A DNA stretch of 64,000 nt from Paraburkholderia acidipaludis NBRC 101816 (GTDB lineage Bacteria > Pseudomonadota > Gammaproteobacteria > Burkholderiales > Burkholderiaceae), in NCBI RefSeq assembly GCF_000684975.1, contig NZ_BAXZ01000015.1, forward strand, positions 140,382 to 204,381, in the 5' to 3' direction. Made by a program: the position numbers and the translations under genes. The notes below the pieces were generated by a model, which worked only from the letters and a program-made list of their open reading frames with translations, searched no databases and had not been told where the DNA came from. This document shows, piece by piece, positions 55,104 through 63,976 of this stretch (position 1 is the first letter of the stretch; each line of letters begins with the position of its first letter).

Positions 55104-55256
55104 ATGAAACACATGCAAATGATGAACTTGACCACGCTTGAGCGCAAACAATTGCTGTCGGCGGCTCGTAGCCAAACGATGCGTGCAGCGGACACGCGGC
55201 GTGCCCAGTTGATCCTGATGCTTGACGACAGCGAAACACGTGAGGTGCTATTTTGA
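55104..55256 (+). pseudogene. IS630-type transposase N-terminal fragment
   Basis: A 50-codon frame encodes NLTTLERKQLLSAARSQTMR and AADTRRAQLILMLDDSETRE before a TGA, the start of IS630-family transposases. Nothing of the catalytic domain remains. Confidence 0.6.
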
Positions 55257-55853
55257 GGGAAGTTACTATCTGGCTAAGCTTGGTTTCGACAATGCGGTGA
55301 TCGACCGCTGCCGTCCCAAGGCTGGGTGTGACATTGACCCCGGAATTTTTCAAAGGTTTCTCGGCTCAAACGCGCACGCGGATTTTTGTGGACAAAAACT
55401 TTCGCGACTTTTCATGTCCGAATCGATGGTTTTCTATCTCAACCAAGACCTGTTGAACCAGAGATACCAGAGTGGTCGAAGGGCAATACGATGGTCGGGC
55501 ATATTCTTCGTCGTGACGGGTCGGCTCTTCCTGTTATTCCTGCGTCGACCGCCTTCGTCGTGCCGCTTCCCGGCTGACGGATGACTCGTTGCGTCCAAGA
55601 AGCCACGACAGCAGCGGCTCGAATTGGAAAGCAGAGTGGGGTCACCTTGCACTACATGCGTCGGACGATAATCGGCCAGTTGCCGCCGTTCGCCGTCGCC
55701 TCCACACGGACATTCGAGCGGCTGCTCCGCTCAAGCAGCGGACCTTCGTGAGCCGAGGGTGTTGGGCGTGTGATCGACCAGACCCACCATCAACACCGTC
55801 ACAGAAACTCATTGCTGACTCGCTACAGGCCGCTTTCCCACAACATGGCTAGT
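55257..55853. other. Intergenic stretch, probably degraded mobile DNA
   Basis: No complete gene. Short frames follow the IS630 remnant without recognisable domains. Confidence 0.4.
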
Positions 55854-56759
55854 CTACCGTTCGCTGTCGTGCCCCAACGTTTCCTGGACGAAGGCGATAA
55901 AACTTGCCAGCTTCCGTGGCATACGCGCATCGGGCAAATGCACCACATGGATTGGCCACGTCTGCGCCGGCCAGTCGGGAAAAAGACGAACGAGCCGACC
56001 CGCATCCAGATCTTCCTGCAGCATTACCTGAGGTTGAAAAATCACCCCCAGTCCCACGAGCGCGGCTTCGCGAAGCGCGAGGCCGCCATTGACATCGAGA
56101 CGGCCGCGCACCGCGATGCGCTCCACGCCATTGCCGCCGGGACGTGAGAAACGCCATTCACGTTCGGGTCCGGTCGCGACCATAAAAGCGAGGCAGTTGT
56201 GCTGCGCCAGATCGGCGGGCACCTGCGGCTGCCCGTGGCGCGCCAGATAGGCCGGTGATGCGCAGGCGATACGCGGCGAATGGGTCAACGGCCGCGCAAT
56301 CAAGCCCGAGTCCGGCAGTACCCCTGTGCGAATGGCAGCGTCGAAACCTTCTTCCGCCAGATCGACGAAACGATCGTTAAGGGACAGTTCGACCTGAACC
56401 TCGGGGTAGCGGTCGAGGTACGCGGCAAGCGCCGGTACGAGCACACGCGTGCCATAGATAACCGGGCAACTCACCCGCAATCGGCCACGCGGGTTGCTCT
56501 GCATTTCTCGCGCGTCCAGTTCGGCGGAGTCCACCAGCGCCAGAATTTCGAGGCATCGCGAGTGATAGCGCTTGCCGAGTTCGGTCAGGCTTTGACGCCG
56601 CGTGGTGCGATTCAGCAGCCGGCCTTCGAGCCGTCGCTCCAACTCGCGGATATGGTTGCCGACCATCGTGGGCGTCATACCGCTGCCTTCGGCCGCGGCG
56701 GTAAAGCTGCCGCGCTCGACCACGCGTGCAAATATCGCCATGCTGTTGAATCGATCCAT
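55854..56759 (-). CDS. LysR-family transcriptional regulator
   Basis: The ATG at 56759 (MDRFNSMAIFARVVERGSFT) gives 301 aa with the N-terminal winged helix (AAAEGSGMTPTMVGNHIREL, LEGRLLNRTTRRQSLTELGK) and a substrate-binding domain. It is divergent from an SDR gene 109 bases away, the usual layout for a LysR regulator and its target. Confidence 0.92.
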   Translation of the reverse strand: MDRFNSMAIFARVVERGSFTAAAEGSGMTPTMVGNHIRELERRLEGRLLNRTTRRQSLTELGKRYHSRCLEILALVDSAELDAREMQSNPRGRLRVSCPVIYGTRVLVPALAAYLDRYPEVQVELSLNDRFVDLAEEGFDAAIRTGVLPDSGLIARPLTHSPRIACASPAYLARHGQPQVPADLAQHNCLAFMVATGPEREWRFSRPGGNGVERIAVRGRLDVNGGLALREAALVGLGVIFQPQVMLQEDLDAGRLVRLFPDWPAQTWPIHVVHLPDARMPRKLASFIAFVQETLGHDSER

Positions 56760-56868
56760 TCGCAAGTCTTATTAAGGAGTGTTCGAAGAGATACTGGGTT
56801 TATCAAGTCTGGCTAAAGAATAATACTCGGGTCATGGCTTCACTCACAATCCACGGCGAGGACTCACC

Positions 56869-57603
56869 ATGACTATTGCAAGCACGAACCTTCAGCATCA
56901 ACACGTCGTCCTGCTGGGCGGCACCTCCGGAATCGGCCTTGCCACGGCGCAGGCCGCGCTGGCAGCCGGTGCCTCAGTGAGCGTTGTTTCATCCCGCAGT
57001 GAGCGAGTCGCCGAAGCCGTCGCGAGACTCGGCGACCGGGTCAAGGGGTACACGGTCGATCTGAGTCACGAGCCCGCCGTGCGCGCACTGTTCGGGCAAG
57101 TCGGCGCCTTCGACCATCTGGTCTACAGCGCGGGGGATTCGTTGCGAACCGGAGCGCTCGCCGACATGGACCTCGCTACGGTCCGCCAGATTTTCGAAGT
57201 GCGAGTCTTCGGCGCAATTGCCGCTGTCAAATATGCGGCACCGTATCTCCGTCCCGGCGGCTCGGTGGTGTTGACCAGCGGTATTGCGAGCTTGCGGCCA
57301 CAACCGGGTTGGGTGGCGCTCGCCAGCGTCTGCAGCGCGATGGAAGGTTTCACACGGGCACTCGCGGTGGAGTTGGCGCCCATTCGCGTCAACCTCGTGA
57401 GTCCCGGTTTGGTGCGCACGCCGCTATGGGATAACTTGCCCGAATTTGAGCGCGAAGCGCTCTACGCCGCAAGTAGCGTGGCATTGCCAGTCGGTCGTGT
57501 CGGCGAGGCTGAGGACCTCGCGCAAACGTACGTCTATTTGATGACCAATCGCTATGCTACGGGACAGACCATCGTTGTGGACGGCGGTGGCGTGCTGGTC
57601 TGA
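56869..57603 (+). CDS. SDR-fold protein lacking the usual YxxxK pair
   Basis: This 244-aa Rossmann protein has HVVLLGGTSGIGLATAQAAL and YSAGDSLRTGALADMDL, and ends ATGQTIVVDGGGVLV like classical SDR enzymes. Where YSASK is expected it reads GWVALASVCSAMEGFTRALA, so the catalytic Tyr and Lys are not in place. It may be a non-classical oxidoreductase or a binding protein. Probably controlled by the divergent LysR protein. Confidence 0.88.
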   Translation: MTIASTNLQHQHVVLLGGTSGIGLATAQAALAAGASVSVVSSRSERVAEAVARLGDRVKGYTVDLSHEPAVRALFGQVGAFDHLVYSAGDSLRTGALADMDLATVRQIFEVRVFGAIAAVKYAAPYLRPGGSVVLTSGIASLRPQPGWVALASVCSAMEGFTRALAVELAPIRVNLVSPGLVRTPLWDNLPEFEREALYAASSVALPVGRVGEAEDLAQTYVYLMTNRYATGQTIVVDGGGVLV

Positions 57604-57891
57604 TCGGTAACAGGCTCGAAGAAAACGATGACCGCTCCAAGCCCTGAAAGCTACCGAAGGCGTCACGCTTCGTCGATCGTCGGCTATGGGTCGCAAAGCG
57701 GCTCTGGCTTCGCGACCCGCCACGCCATGCGCAGGCGCATTCCCCTGCAGACGTGCGTGTAAGGTGCTGCCCTCTCGCTAAGAGATATTAGCGACATAGC
57801 TGCGTTTTTCGCTCAAACACGCAGCCTGGAAAACGCGTCACACCAAGCCTCACCTCAGCCCACCCCATAACCTGTTACCTATACTGGGGAG

Positions 57892-59571
57892 ATGCCCAAC
57901 CCATCCACCCCACCGCCGTTGCCCGGCACCGCCTCCCTCTGCGCGTTGCGCGCGTGGTACGACGGCGCCGGCGCGCGCGACGCAATCCTGCGATATTGCC
58001 CGCAGGCGCTCGATGGCAGCCATTCCGCGCGCGGTGCGATCGGTCGCATTCGCCGGCAGGTGGCCGGATTCGCTCTGACCCGCCATCGCGCCGATCTCGC
58101 GGAGCCGTTTCAATGCATGGACGGCGAGCGTACCCGTCATCGCGGTGCCGCGATGCGGGCGCTCGACCTCCTGCCGTTAGTTCCGGTTCCGCAGCCGCTA
58201 GTGAGCGATGCGGTCGAAACCTGGCTCCAACCCCGGGTCATTCCGGTACTGCACCGGCACGGCATCCGGACGTTAGCGGACCTGACTGTCCGGGTTCCCC
58301 GCCGCCGCCGGTGGTGGGTCGCGATCCCCGGGCTCGGTGAACGCAGCGCCCGGCGAATCGAAGCCTTCTTTGTCGCTCATCCCGCGCTCACCGAGCGGGC
58401 CCGCGCCCTCGTCGTCATGGCAGCGGGTTCCCCCGTTACACCATGGGAAAGCATCCGCGTTCCGCACGACGTGGACGGTTCATCCGGCATCTTCCGCGCG
58501 CCGAAGCGGCTGTGCGCCCTCGAGGCCGATAACGACTGGCAGGCAATCAATGCCTGGCTTGAACGCCACGAAGCGGCCGAAACCCGGCGTGCCTATCGCC
58601 GGGAAGCGGAACGGTTGCTGCTGTGGGCGATTGTTGAGCGCGGCAAGGCGCTGTCCTCGCTGGCTAGCGAGGACGCGCCGGCGTATCGCGCCTTCCTGCG
58701 TCATCCGGCTCCGCGAGTCCGCTGGGTCGGGCCAGCGCAGCCACGATCGTTCCCCGGGTGGCGACCGTTCACGGGCGCGATGTCGCCGGATACCATCGCC
58801 TATGCGCTGTCGGTGCTTCGCGCCATGTTCCGGTGGCTGATCGCGCAGCGCTACGTGCTGGCGAATCCGTTCGCGGATCTAAAGGTACGGGGGGCGCAGC
58901 GTGTCGGCGAACTGGACGTCTCGCGCGCCTTCACGGCCGGCGAATGGGAGCTTGTCCGTACCATCGCCGATGGCCTCGAGTGGTCGCATGGCTGGGCGAC
59001 GCCGGCTGCCCAGCGCCTGCGCTTTCTCCTCGATTTCGGTTATGCAACGGGTCTGCGCGCGGCCGAGCTGGTCGGCGTCACACTCGGTGACATTCACAAC
59101 GGCGCACACGGTGAGCGGTGGCTGCATCTCACCGGCAAAGGTGCGAAAGGTGGCAAGGTTGTGCTGCCACCGCTCGCGCGCTTTGCGCTCGACCAGTACC
59201 TGATGCAACGTGGTCTGCCGGTGAGCGCCAACCGGTGGGCACCGGATACGCCGCTGATCAGTCATCTCAACATGAACGGCAGCATCACCACGCCGCGCCT
59301 GAGGGAAATACTGCGCCGGTTCTTCCGTACGGCCGCCGACGTGATAGAGGCCGACGACCCGATGCTCGTCCAGAAACTGCGTCGCGCGACGCCGCACTGG
59401 ATGCGGCACACCCACGCAACCCATGCACTGACCAACGGCGCCACGCTGACCACCGTGCACGATAACCTGCGACACGCATCGATCACCACCACCTCAATCT
59501 ACCTCGATCACGATGAAGTTCAGCGTACACGGCAGATTGAGCGGATCTTTGTTCGGCGGCCTTCGGCATAA
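57892..59571 (+). CDS. tnsF: TnsF-like tyrosine recombinase (probable comM target selector) with intact active site
   Basis: The 559-aa protein has a DUF3701-like N-terminal region, a helix-hairpin-helix stretch (about 125-160: GIRTLADL, IPGLGERSARRIEAFF), a SAM-like core-binding domain (about 213-335) and a catalytic domain. Active-site residues by motif are Arg389 (YATGLRAAEL), Lys416 (TGKGAKGG), His502 and Arg505 (HWMRH), His528 (LRHAS) and Tyr537 (TTSIYLDH). TnsF of Tn6022-like Tn7 elements directs insertion into comM and is reported to have an inactivated recombinase domain; this one looks complete. It is convergent with tniQ. It could instead be an active integrase of a separate element such as Tsy. 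Confidence 0.8.
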   Translation: MPNPSTPPPLPGTASLCALRAWYDGAGARDAILRYCPQALDGSHSARGAIGRIRRQVAGFALTRHRADLAEPFQCMDGERTRHRGAAMRALDLLPLVPVPQPLVSDAVETWLQPRVIPVLHRHGIRTLADLTVRVPRRRRWWVAIPGLGERSARRIEAFFVAHPALTERARALVVMAAGSPVTPWESIRVPHDVDGSSGIFRAPKRLCALEADNDWQAINAWLERHEAAETRRAYRREAERLLLWAIVERGKALSSLASEDAPAYRAFLRHPAPRVRWVGPAQPRSFPGWRPFTGAMSPDTIAYALSVLRAMFRWLIAQRYVLANPFADLKVRGAQRVGELDVSRAFTAGEWELVRTIADGLEWSHGWATPAAQRLRFLLDFGYATGLRAAELVGVTLGDIHNGAHGERWLHLTGKGAKGGKVVLPPLARFALDQYLMQRGLPVSANRWAPDTPLISHLNMNGSITTPRLREILRRFFRTAADVIEADDPMLVQKLRRATPHWMRHTHATHALTNGATLTTVHDNLRHASITTTSIYLDHDEVQRTRQIERIFVRRPSA

Positions 59572-59618
59572 ACGCATCCGGGCGGATGCCGTGCCGGTCA
59601 TCGCTTATCCGGCACTGC

Positions 59619-60272
59619 TCATCCCAGATACCGCTGGAAATACTGCCGCGCGAACGCCCTGCGATGTTCCGCTGTCATCCATGGATCCCGGCCTGGCGTC
59701 CACCCCGGGCCTCCATAACTCGCCAGACAATACGCACAACGGTATGGCGCTTCAAGGAGCCGCACATTCACGCGGTACGGCGCTTCGTAGCCGCATGTCT
59801 CGCACGCCGATTCCAGTACGCGGGCGTGTGCGGGACACAGCTCGTTACTCTCCATCTGGTGCAGCACCGTGTGATAGCCGTGTGCAACACAACGGCGGCA
59901 GAAGCGGAAGACACCGCTGTAGTGCCTGCGCGGTATCGCAGGCAGCAGCGACGCGCGCAGCGTTTCTACGGGCACGCGAAGACTCTCGTGCAACCGGTCG
60001 ACATCGATGATACCCAGCTGCGGCACCACACCCTCGTATGGATCGACGTCCGGCCCCAGCAACCGCGCAACCACGTGGCCCGGCAGTGCGTTCGCCTTCT
60101 CGAACTTCCACAGTATCGAGATGAGAGACTCGTACGGATCGAGCCACTTCCTGTTGAAGAGGTAGCCCAGCGCAGGCGTCAGCTTCCGCTCATCGACCGT
60201 GAGGATCGGAAAGCGCGGTGCCTTGAGCGGCACCGCACTACGCTGCGGCGACGAGGACGCGACCGGTCGCAT
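59619..60272 (-). CDS. tniQ: Short TniQ-family protein
   Basis: The start at 60272 overlaps the end of tnsC by 35 bases; a GTG at 60233 is an alternative. The ~217-aa protein has LTPALGYLFNRKWLDPYESL and two zinc-finger-like sets, FCRRCVAHGYHTVLHQ with LCPAHARVLESACETCGYEA and RCAYC. TniQ links target selector and TnsC in Tn7 relatives. It is much shorter than TnsD, as in elements where another protein chooses the target. Confidence 0.88.
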   Translation of the reverse strand: MRPVASSSPQRSAVPLKAPRFPILTVDERKLTPALGYLFNRKWLDPYESLISILWKFEKANALPGHVVARLLGPDVDPYEGVVPQLGIIDVDRLHESLRVPVETLRASLLPAIPRRHYSGVFRFCRRCVAHGYHTVLHQMESNELCPAHARVLESACETCGYEAPYRVNVRLLEAPYRCAYCLASYGGPGWTPGRDPWMTAEHRRAFARQYFQRYLG

Positions 60273-61218
60273 GACGGGACTGGACGTAACCGCAGTGCCG
60301 GACCGCGTGGGCCCACAGCGCTTCTGCCGGACAGTAACCCGGCGCATCCGTGGTCTCGCTATCCTTGAGCACGATCTCGACCGCGCGCGCGAACGATTCC
60401 ATCGGCAGCTCCAGACGTCCGGGCAGCGTGGCCTTGTGGTGTGCGACCTCGAACGCACGCCAGAGTGTGTCGGCATCGTCAACCAGACGGTACCCGGCGT
60501 CAAAGGCCTGCGGGACATAGAAGCGCGTGAAGCTCCACGCGCTACCCTCCGGATAGGCGGTCTGGTCATATCCGTTCAGACAGGTCGCAACATCCTGCGC
60601 GTTGCGGCTCCCGTAGAACGACAACTCCTCGACCATCAGGCGCGCGACAATCTGGGTCTTGCCCGCGAGCTGCAAGGCCGTCTTCTGTGCGAGGAGTTCC
60701 TGCTGGCCTACGAGCAACGTAAAGAGCTTGATCTGCTGACGGTCCAGCGCGTCATGAACATCACGTAGCCATTCGTACTCGTTCTCGTTGTAGCGCTGGG
60801 CCTCGTCGCAAAACAGCAATACGGTGCCGCTGCCGGTACGCGCGGCCGCCTCGCGTATGCGCAGCGACAGGCGCATGCGCTTTGAAGGATTCGTCCCGGC
60901 ATTGGGGTCCGGGTCGCCTACGGCCTCGAGCAGATTGGCAAAGAACGGGCCTTCCGCGTGCCGCGGCTTGTGCTCGCACTGCGCGTGGTAACTCGTCATC
61001 CGCGGATGATTGCGTGCCAGCAGCAGGCGGACATATTCAATTGCCCGGGTTTTGCCGATGCGTGACGGGCCGTGAATCAGCGCGCCCATGATGCGGTAGC
61101 GCAGGCAGCGCTCGACGAGTTCGTAGAAAGCCTCGATGGCGGGTGTGGCAATGCGGTAGTTGCCGGTGACGAGCGGATGCAACGAGGGATCGACTGGCCG
61201 CGGAATTTCAACTGACAT
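60238..61218 (-). CDS. tnsC: TnsC/TniB AAA+ transposition regulator
   Basis: The ATG at 61218 has GGAGG seven bases upstream. The 326-aa ATPase has Walker A IHGPSRIGKTRAIEYV (about residues 48-63) and Walker B TVLLFCDEAQRYNENEYEWL (about 132-151), then LFTLLVGQQELL. TnsC forms filaments on target DNA and activates TnsAB. It follows tnsB by 28 bases. Confidence 0.93.
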   Translation of the reverse strand: MSVEIPRPVDPSLHPLVTGNYRIATPAIEAFYELVERCLRYRIMGALIHGPSRIGKTRAIEYVRLLLARNHPRMTSYHAQCEHKPRHAEGPFFANLLEAVGDPDPNAGTNPSKRMRLSLRIREAAARTGSGTVLLFCDEAQRYNENEYEWLRDVHDALDRQQIKLFTLLVGQQELLAQKTALQLAGKTQIVARLMVEELSFYGSRNAQDVATCLNGYDQTAYPEGSAWSFTRFYVPQAFDAGYRLVDDADTLWRAFEVAHHKATLPGRLELPMESFARAVEIVLKDSETTDAPGYCPAEALWAHAVRHCGYVQSRHATGRVLVAAA

Positions 61219-61246
61219 GATGACGCCTCCGATACAGGAGCTGGGG

Positions 61247-62842
61247 TTAGAAGACCTGGCCGGTACCGATCGTGAGCTTTCTGGGATGGACGGGCCCAAT
61301 CGACACGGAGTCGACGACGACCGCCGCCACTGCCGCGGGCGTTGGCATCGTGACCGGTGACAGGGTTTCCGGAGTTTGCGATGCGCGTGTCGGCCCTGCC
61401 GGCGTGCGCACGGTCGGCACCGATGCAAGCAGTCGCACTGCGTGGGCAAGTTCCGAGGCCGCCTTGCGCGTTTTCTTTGCCTGTGCGAGTTTTTGCTGCA
61501 CGTAGGCTTCGATTGGATTTTCTCCGCCTGGAGCGTCGGTCCGCCGTCGGCCTTTCTGCCTGCGTATCTCCTGCCGCAGCTTGAGGTTGTGCGGCACCAC
61601 CCGCCACGCCCCTTGCGCATCGAGTACGCCAAGTTCGGTGCCATCGGGCAGAAACGCGCGCACGCACCGCAGATCGTCAGCGTTCATGTAGACGAGCAGC
61701 CGCTGGCCGATCAGATGCGTGCTGATCGCCAGAACCATGCTGGTGTAGCGCACGCCGTGAAGATTGATGTGGGGGCGAATGCCCTGGTCGAGATAGGCAC
61801 GCACAGGACAACGGCGTGCCGATTGCATCAGACACAACGTCCGGCGGTGATGCTCGGCAAGCCACGTCACCATCGTCTGCCGTCCGCGAACAAAGAATTC
61901 CATCGCTTCGAGCGGCGTCGCATTGTTCAGTCCGCTGTGCGGCGTGCCGTTGTAGCTCGCGATCGAATACTCAACCAGTTCTTCGAGCTCGCCGAGCGAG
62001 ACATACAGACGCAGATTGCCCTTTGGATCAGCCAGCGCCCGGCGCAGATCGCGCGGATGCGAGCCGGTGTAGCCAGGCAGGCGCGACGAAAGGCGGCTGG
62101 CGACGGTGCCGAAAAATCGCTCGATATAAGGTCGCTCGTCCGGGCTGCGGCGCGGCCCCGCATCAACAAGGCACCCGACAAATTCACAAAGCGCCCTGAT
62201 TGTGTCGTCGGCCAGGTTCGCCTTTGCGTTGTCGAGCTTCATCCGCTCCCACACAGCATACGCGAGCTCCGGCATCAGCTGCGACGCGAAGCCCTCGTGC
62301 ACACCGTAGCCGAGGCCGGCGATCGAAAAGCTCTTCGGACGATGCGGCTCAAGCGCGTTTTCGATGGTCTTGATGACATCGTAGCGGCTGTACTCGCTCG
62401 CAAGCACAATGTGATAGCCCAGAACGACGCGTGTGCATACGTCGATGATCACCAGCAGCCACACACGTTCCATTTCGAATTCGTGTTCAAACCCCAGCGG
62501 ATCGCGCACCACGATCTTGAGGCAGATATCGAGCCGGTGGCCGTCGAATTCGACCACCTGGTAGGGACGTGTCGCCGCCACCTTCACCTCGTCATCGAAG
62601 CGCGGCAGCCCCTTCAGGTGCGATGCGCCTGCCGCTCGCGCGGCTGTGCCGAATCCGCGCAGCATTTCCGCCTTCACCCTGCGCGACAGGGAACGGATTG
62701 CGTGCCCCGCAGTGTTGAACGGGTAGTTCGCAGCAGTCAGGCCTACTTCGCGGCACTGGCGCAGGAATCCGTCATGCAGCGCCTGCAGGCCACGCAGGCG
62801 CGTGCGCAGATGTCCGTCCGTATTTATCTGCCCAAGCAACAC
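61247..62842 (-). CDS. tnsB: TnsB/TniA DDE transposase, main part downstream of an in-frame stop
   Basis: This 531-aa frame begins at a GTG (62842) two codons after a TAG that closes the preceding frame. It has an HTH region (CREVGLTAANYPFNTAGHAI), the RNase H-like catalytic core with Asp100 (YQVVEFDGH), Asp204 (MKLDNAKAN) and Glu241 (RPYIERFFG), and a Mu-type C-terminal domain (SYNGTPHSGLNNATPLEAME). It would bind the transposon ends and join DNA. If no restart occurs at the GTG, it is not made. Confidence 0.9.
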   Translation of the reverse strand: MLLGQINTDGHLRTRLRGLQALHDGFLRQCREVGLTAANYPFNTAGHAIRSLSRRVKAEMLRGFGTAARAAGASHLKGLPRFDDEVKVAATRPYQVVEFDGHRLDICLKIVVRDPLGFEHEFEMERVWLLVIIDVCTRVVLGYHIVLASEYSRYDVIKTIENALEPHRPKSFSIAGLGYGVHEGFASQLMPELAYAVWERMKLDNAKANLADDTIRALCEFVGCLVDAGPRRSPDERPYIERFFGTVASRLSSRLPGYTGSHPRDLRRALADPKGNLRLYVSLGELEELVEYSIASYNGTPHSGLNNATPLEAMEFFVRGRQTMVTWLAEHHRRTLCLMQSARRCPVRAYLDQGIRPHINLHGVRYTSMVLAISTHLIGQRLLVYMNADDLRCVRAFLPDGTELGVLDAQGAWRVVPHNLKLRQEIRRQKGRRRTDAPGGENPIEAYVQQKLAQAKKTRKAASELAHAVRLLASVPTVRTPAGPTRASQTPETLSPVTMPTPAAVAAVVVDSVSIGPVHPRKLTIGTGQVF

Positions 62843-62848
62843 CCGACG

Positions 62849-63250
62849 CTATTTCACCTGCAGCAACAGCCACGCGGCAAGCGTCGGATAGCCTTCCAGA
62901 AGCTGGGAAAACGCACCTACTGTGCCGCGACTACCACGTTCGCCACGCACCACCACAGCACGCAACCTGACGTAATCGGTAATCCTTGCGTACCTGACCA
63001 AGGCGCGGAAGCCGAATGGTCTGCCGTCTGGATGGGGAGAGAGAGCCCTTCCGAGGACGCGATAGAGCTGGCGTCGATCAACGCCAGTCGATTGCTCGAT
63101 CTGTACGAGCGAGTCGCCTCGGGCGTAACCCAGAATCGCCTGCATCCGCGATTCGAAAACGCGCCGGGTTTCGTCATCGAACTCCGTGTAAGCGACGGTC
63201 GGCCATGCCGAGACATCGATCGCCTGCAGTTCGGGTTTGCGACGATTCAT
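62849..63250 (-). CDS. TnsB N-terminal part, closed by TAG in frame with the main part
   Basis: The 133-aa frame starts at an ATG that overlaps the tnsA stop (63247-63250, ATGA). It has VAYTEFDDETRRVFESRMQA, an HTH-like GDSLVQIEQSTGVDRRQLYR and ends LLLQVK before TAG. It is in the same frame as the transposase core and only two codons (CGT CGG) separate the TAG from its GTG, so the two were once one gene of about 667 codons. A C-to-T change of CAG to TAG would explain it. Confidence 0.8.
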   Translation of the reverse strand: MNRRKPELQAIDVSAWPTVAYTEFDDETRRVFESRMQAILGYARGDSLVQIEQSTGVDRRQLYRVLGRALSPHPDGRPFGFRALVRYARITDYVRLRAVVVRGERGSRGTVGAFSQLLEGYPTLAAWLLLQVK

Positions 63251-63882
63251 GGATGCGCCCCTTCGATCAGAAAGGTCGTGAGCAACGAAAGCGGCTGCGT
63301 GCGCAACTCCGGCGCATTGATTTTCCCGGCATGCAACAGGCGAAACAGCGTGGCTCGCACCAGCACGAGATCGCCGGTCGCAAACTCCCGCTCAACCTCA
63401 AGCAGTCTGTGCGGTTGAGCCAGAAAGCGCTCGATCGCGCGGGACAATGCTGCAGACATGAGATCCCGGTTCGCAACGATGTACGGCAACATACGCTGCC
63501 AGTTTTCGATCCATACCTGTGCTGCGGCGATCTCTGCTGACGCAACGGTCCGGACTGGCAGGGTAGCGGCGTCGAGATCGCGATGCGTTACCACCGGCAG
63601 ATTTTCGAGTTCCACATCAGTAAGGATTACTAACTCTTTTCGACCAGAAAAGCGAACCCAGAAGTCTGCGAGCCGCCTCTCGTCCTCAACGACAACGTAG
63701 CCCGGGCGTTCGCAGAATGTGATCACACGGGGGTCCGCCTCAAGCAGAATCCACTGATCCAGCTCCACACGCCGGAAAAAGATCATTCGTCGCGAGAGCT
63801 TCGGGCTGAACGCCTCGAGGCGCCGAGCGCCGCGAGGCCGAGCCAGCGCGACCGGTTCCGCGATTTTAAGGGAATGTTCCAT
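63247..63882 (-). CDS. tnsA: TnsA-like endonuclease subunit of a Tn7-type transposase
   Basis: This 211-aa protein has the TnsA N-terminal layout: SPKLSRRMIFFRRVELDQWI, DPRVITFCERPGYVV and RLADFWVRFSGRKELVIL. The acidic residue in ADFWV fits the nuclease core, but the lysine that normally closes the site is not obvious (sequence LVILTDVE), so activity is uncertain. TnsA makes the 5' end cuts that allow cut-and-paste transposition. It is the outermost gene, 118 bases from the window end. Confidence 0.82.
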   Translation of the reverse strand: MEHSLKIAEPVALARPRGARRLEAFSPKLSRRMIFFRRVELDQWILLEADPRVITFCERPGYVVVEDERRLADFWVRFSGRKELVILTDVELENLPVVTHRDLDAATLPVRTVASAEIAAAQVWIENWQRMLPYIVANRDLMSAALSRAIERFLAQPHRLLEVEREFATGDLVLVRATLFRLLHAGKINAPELRTQPLSLLTTFLIEGAHP

Positions 63883-63927
63883 AAGATCAGAACCTTACGG
63901 ACGGAATTCGAAGTTTAGGAGGCGAAG

Positions 63928-63976
63928 TGACGAATTTAATGCGGACTTATGCGAATTGACGCTTTTATTGCGATTC
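63928..63976. repeat. TnsB-binding-site-like repeats at the right end of the element
   Basis: TGACGAATTTAATGCG (63928-63943) and TGACGCTTTTATTGCG (63957-63972) match at 13 of 16 positions and start 29 bases apart, in the AT-rich region outside tnsA. Short repeated sites outside tnsA are what Tn7-type ends look like. The terminal TGT/ACA itself is beyond 64000. Confidence 0.6.

Noticed and set aside
57892..59571. Reading the tyrosine recombinase as a CRISPR-associated transposon component
   Set aside because: No Cas genes or repeat array in the window; protein-guided targeting of comM is sufficient.
61376..63418. A 680-codon plus-strand frame opposite tnsB
   Set aside because: Antisense shadow; the minus strand carries the DDE transposase with its catalytic residues.
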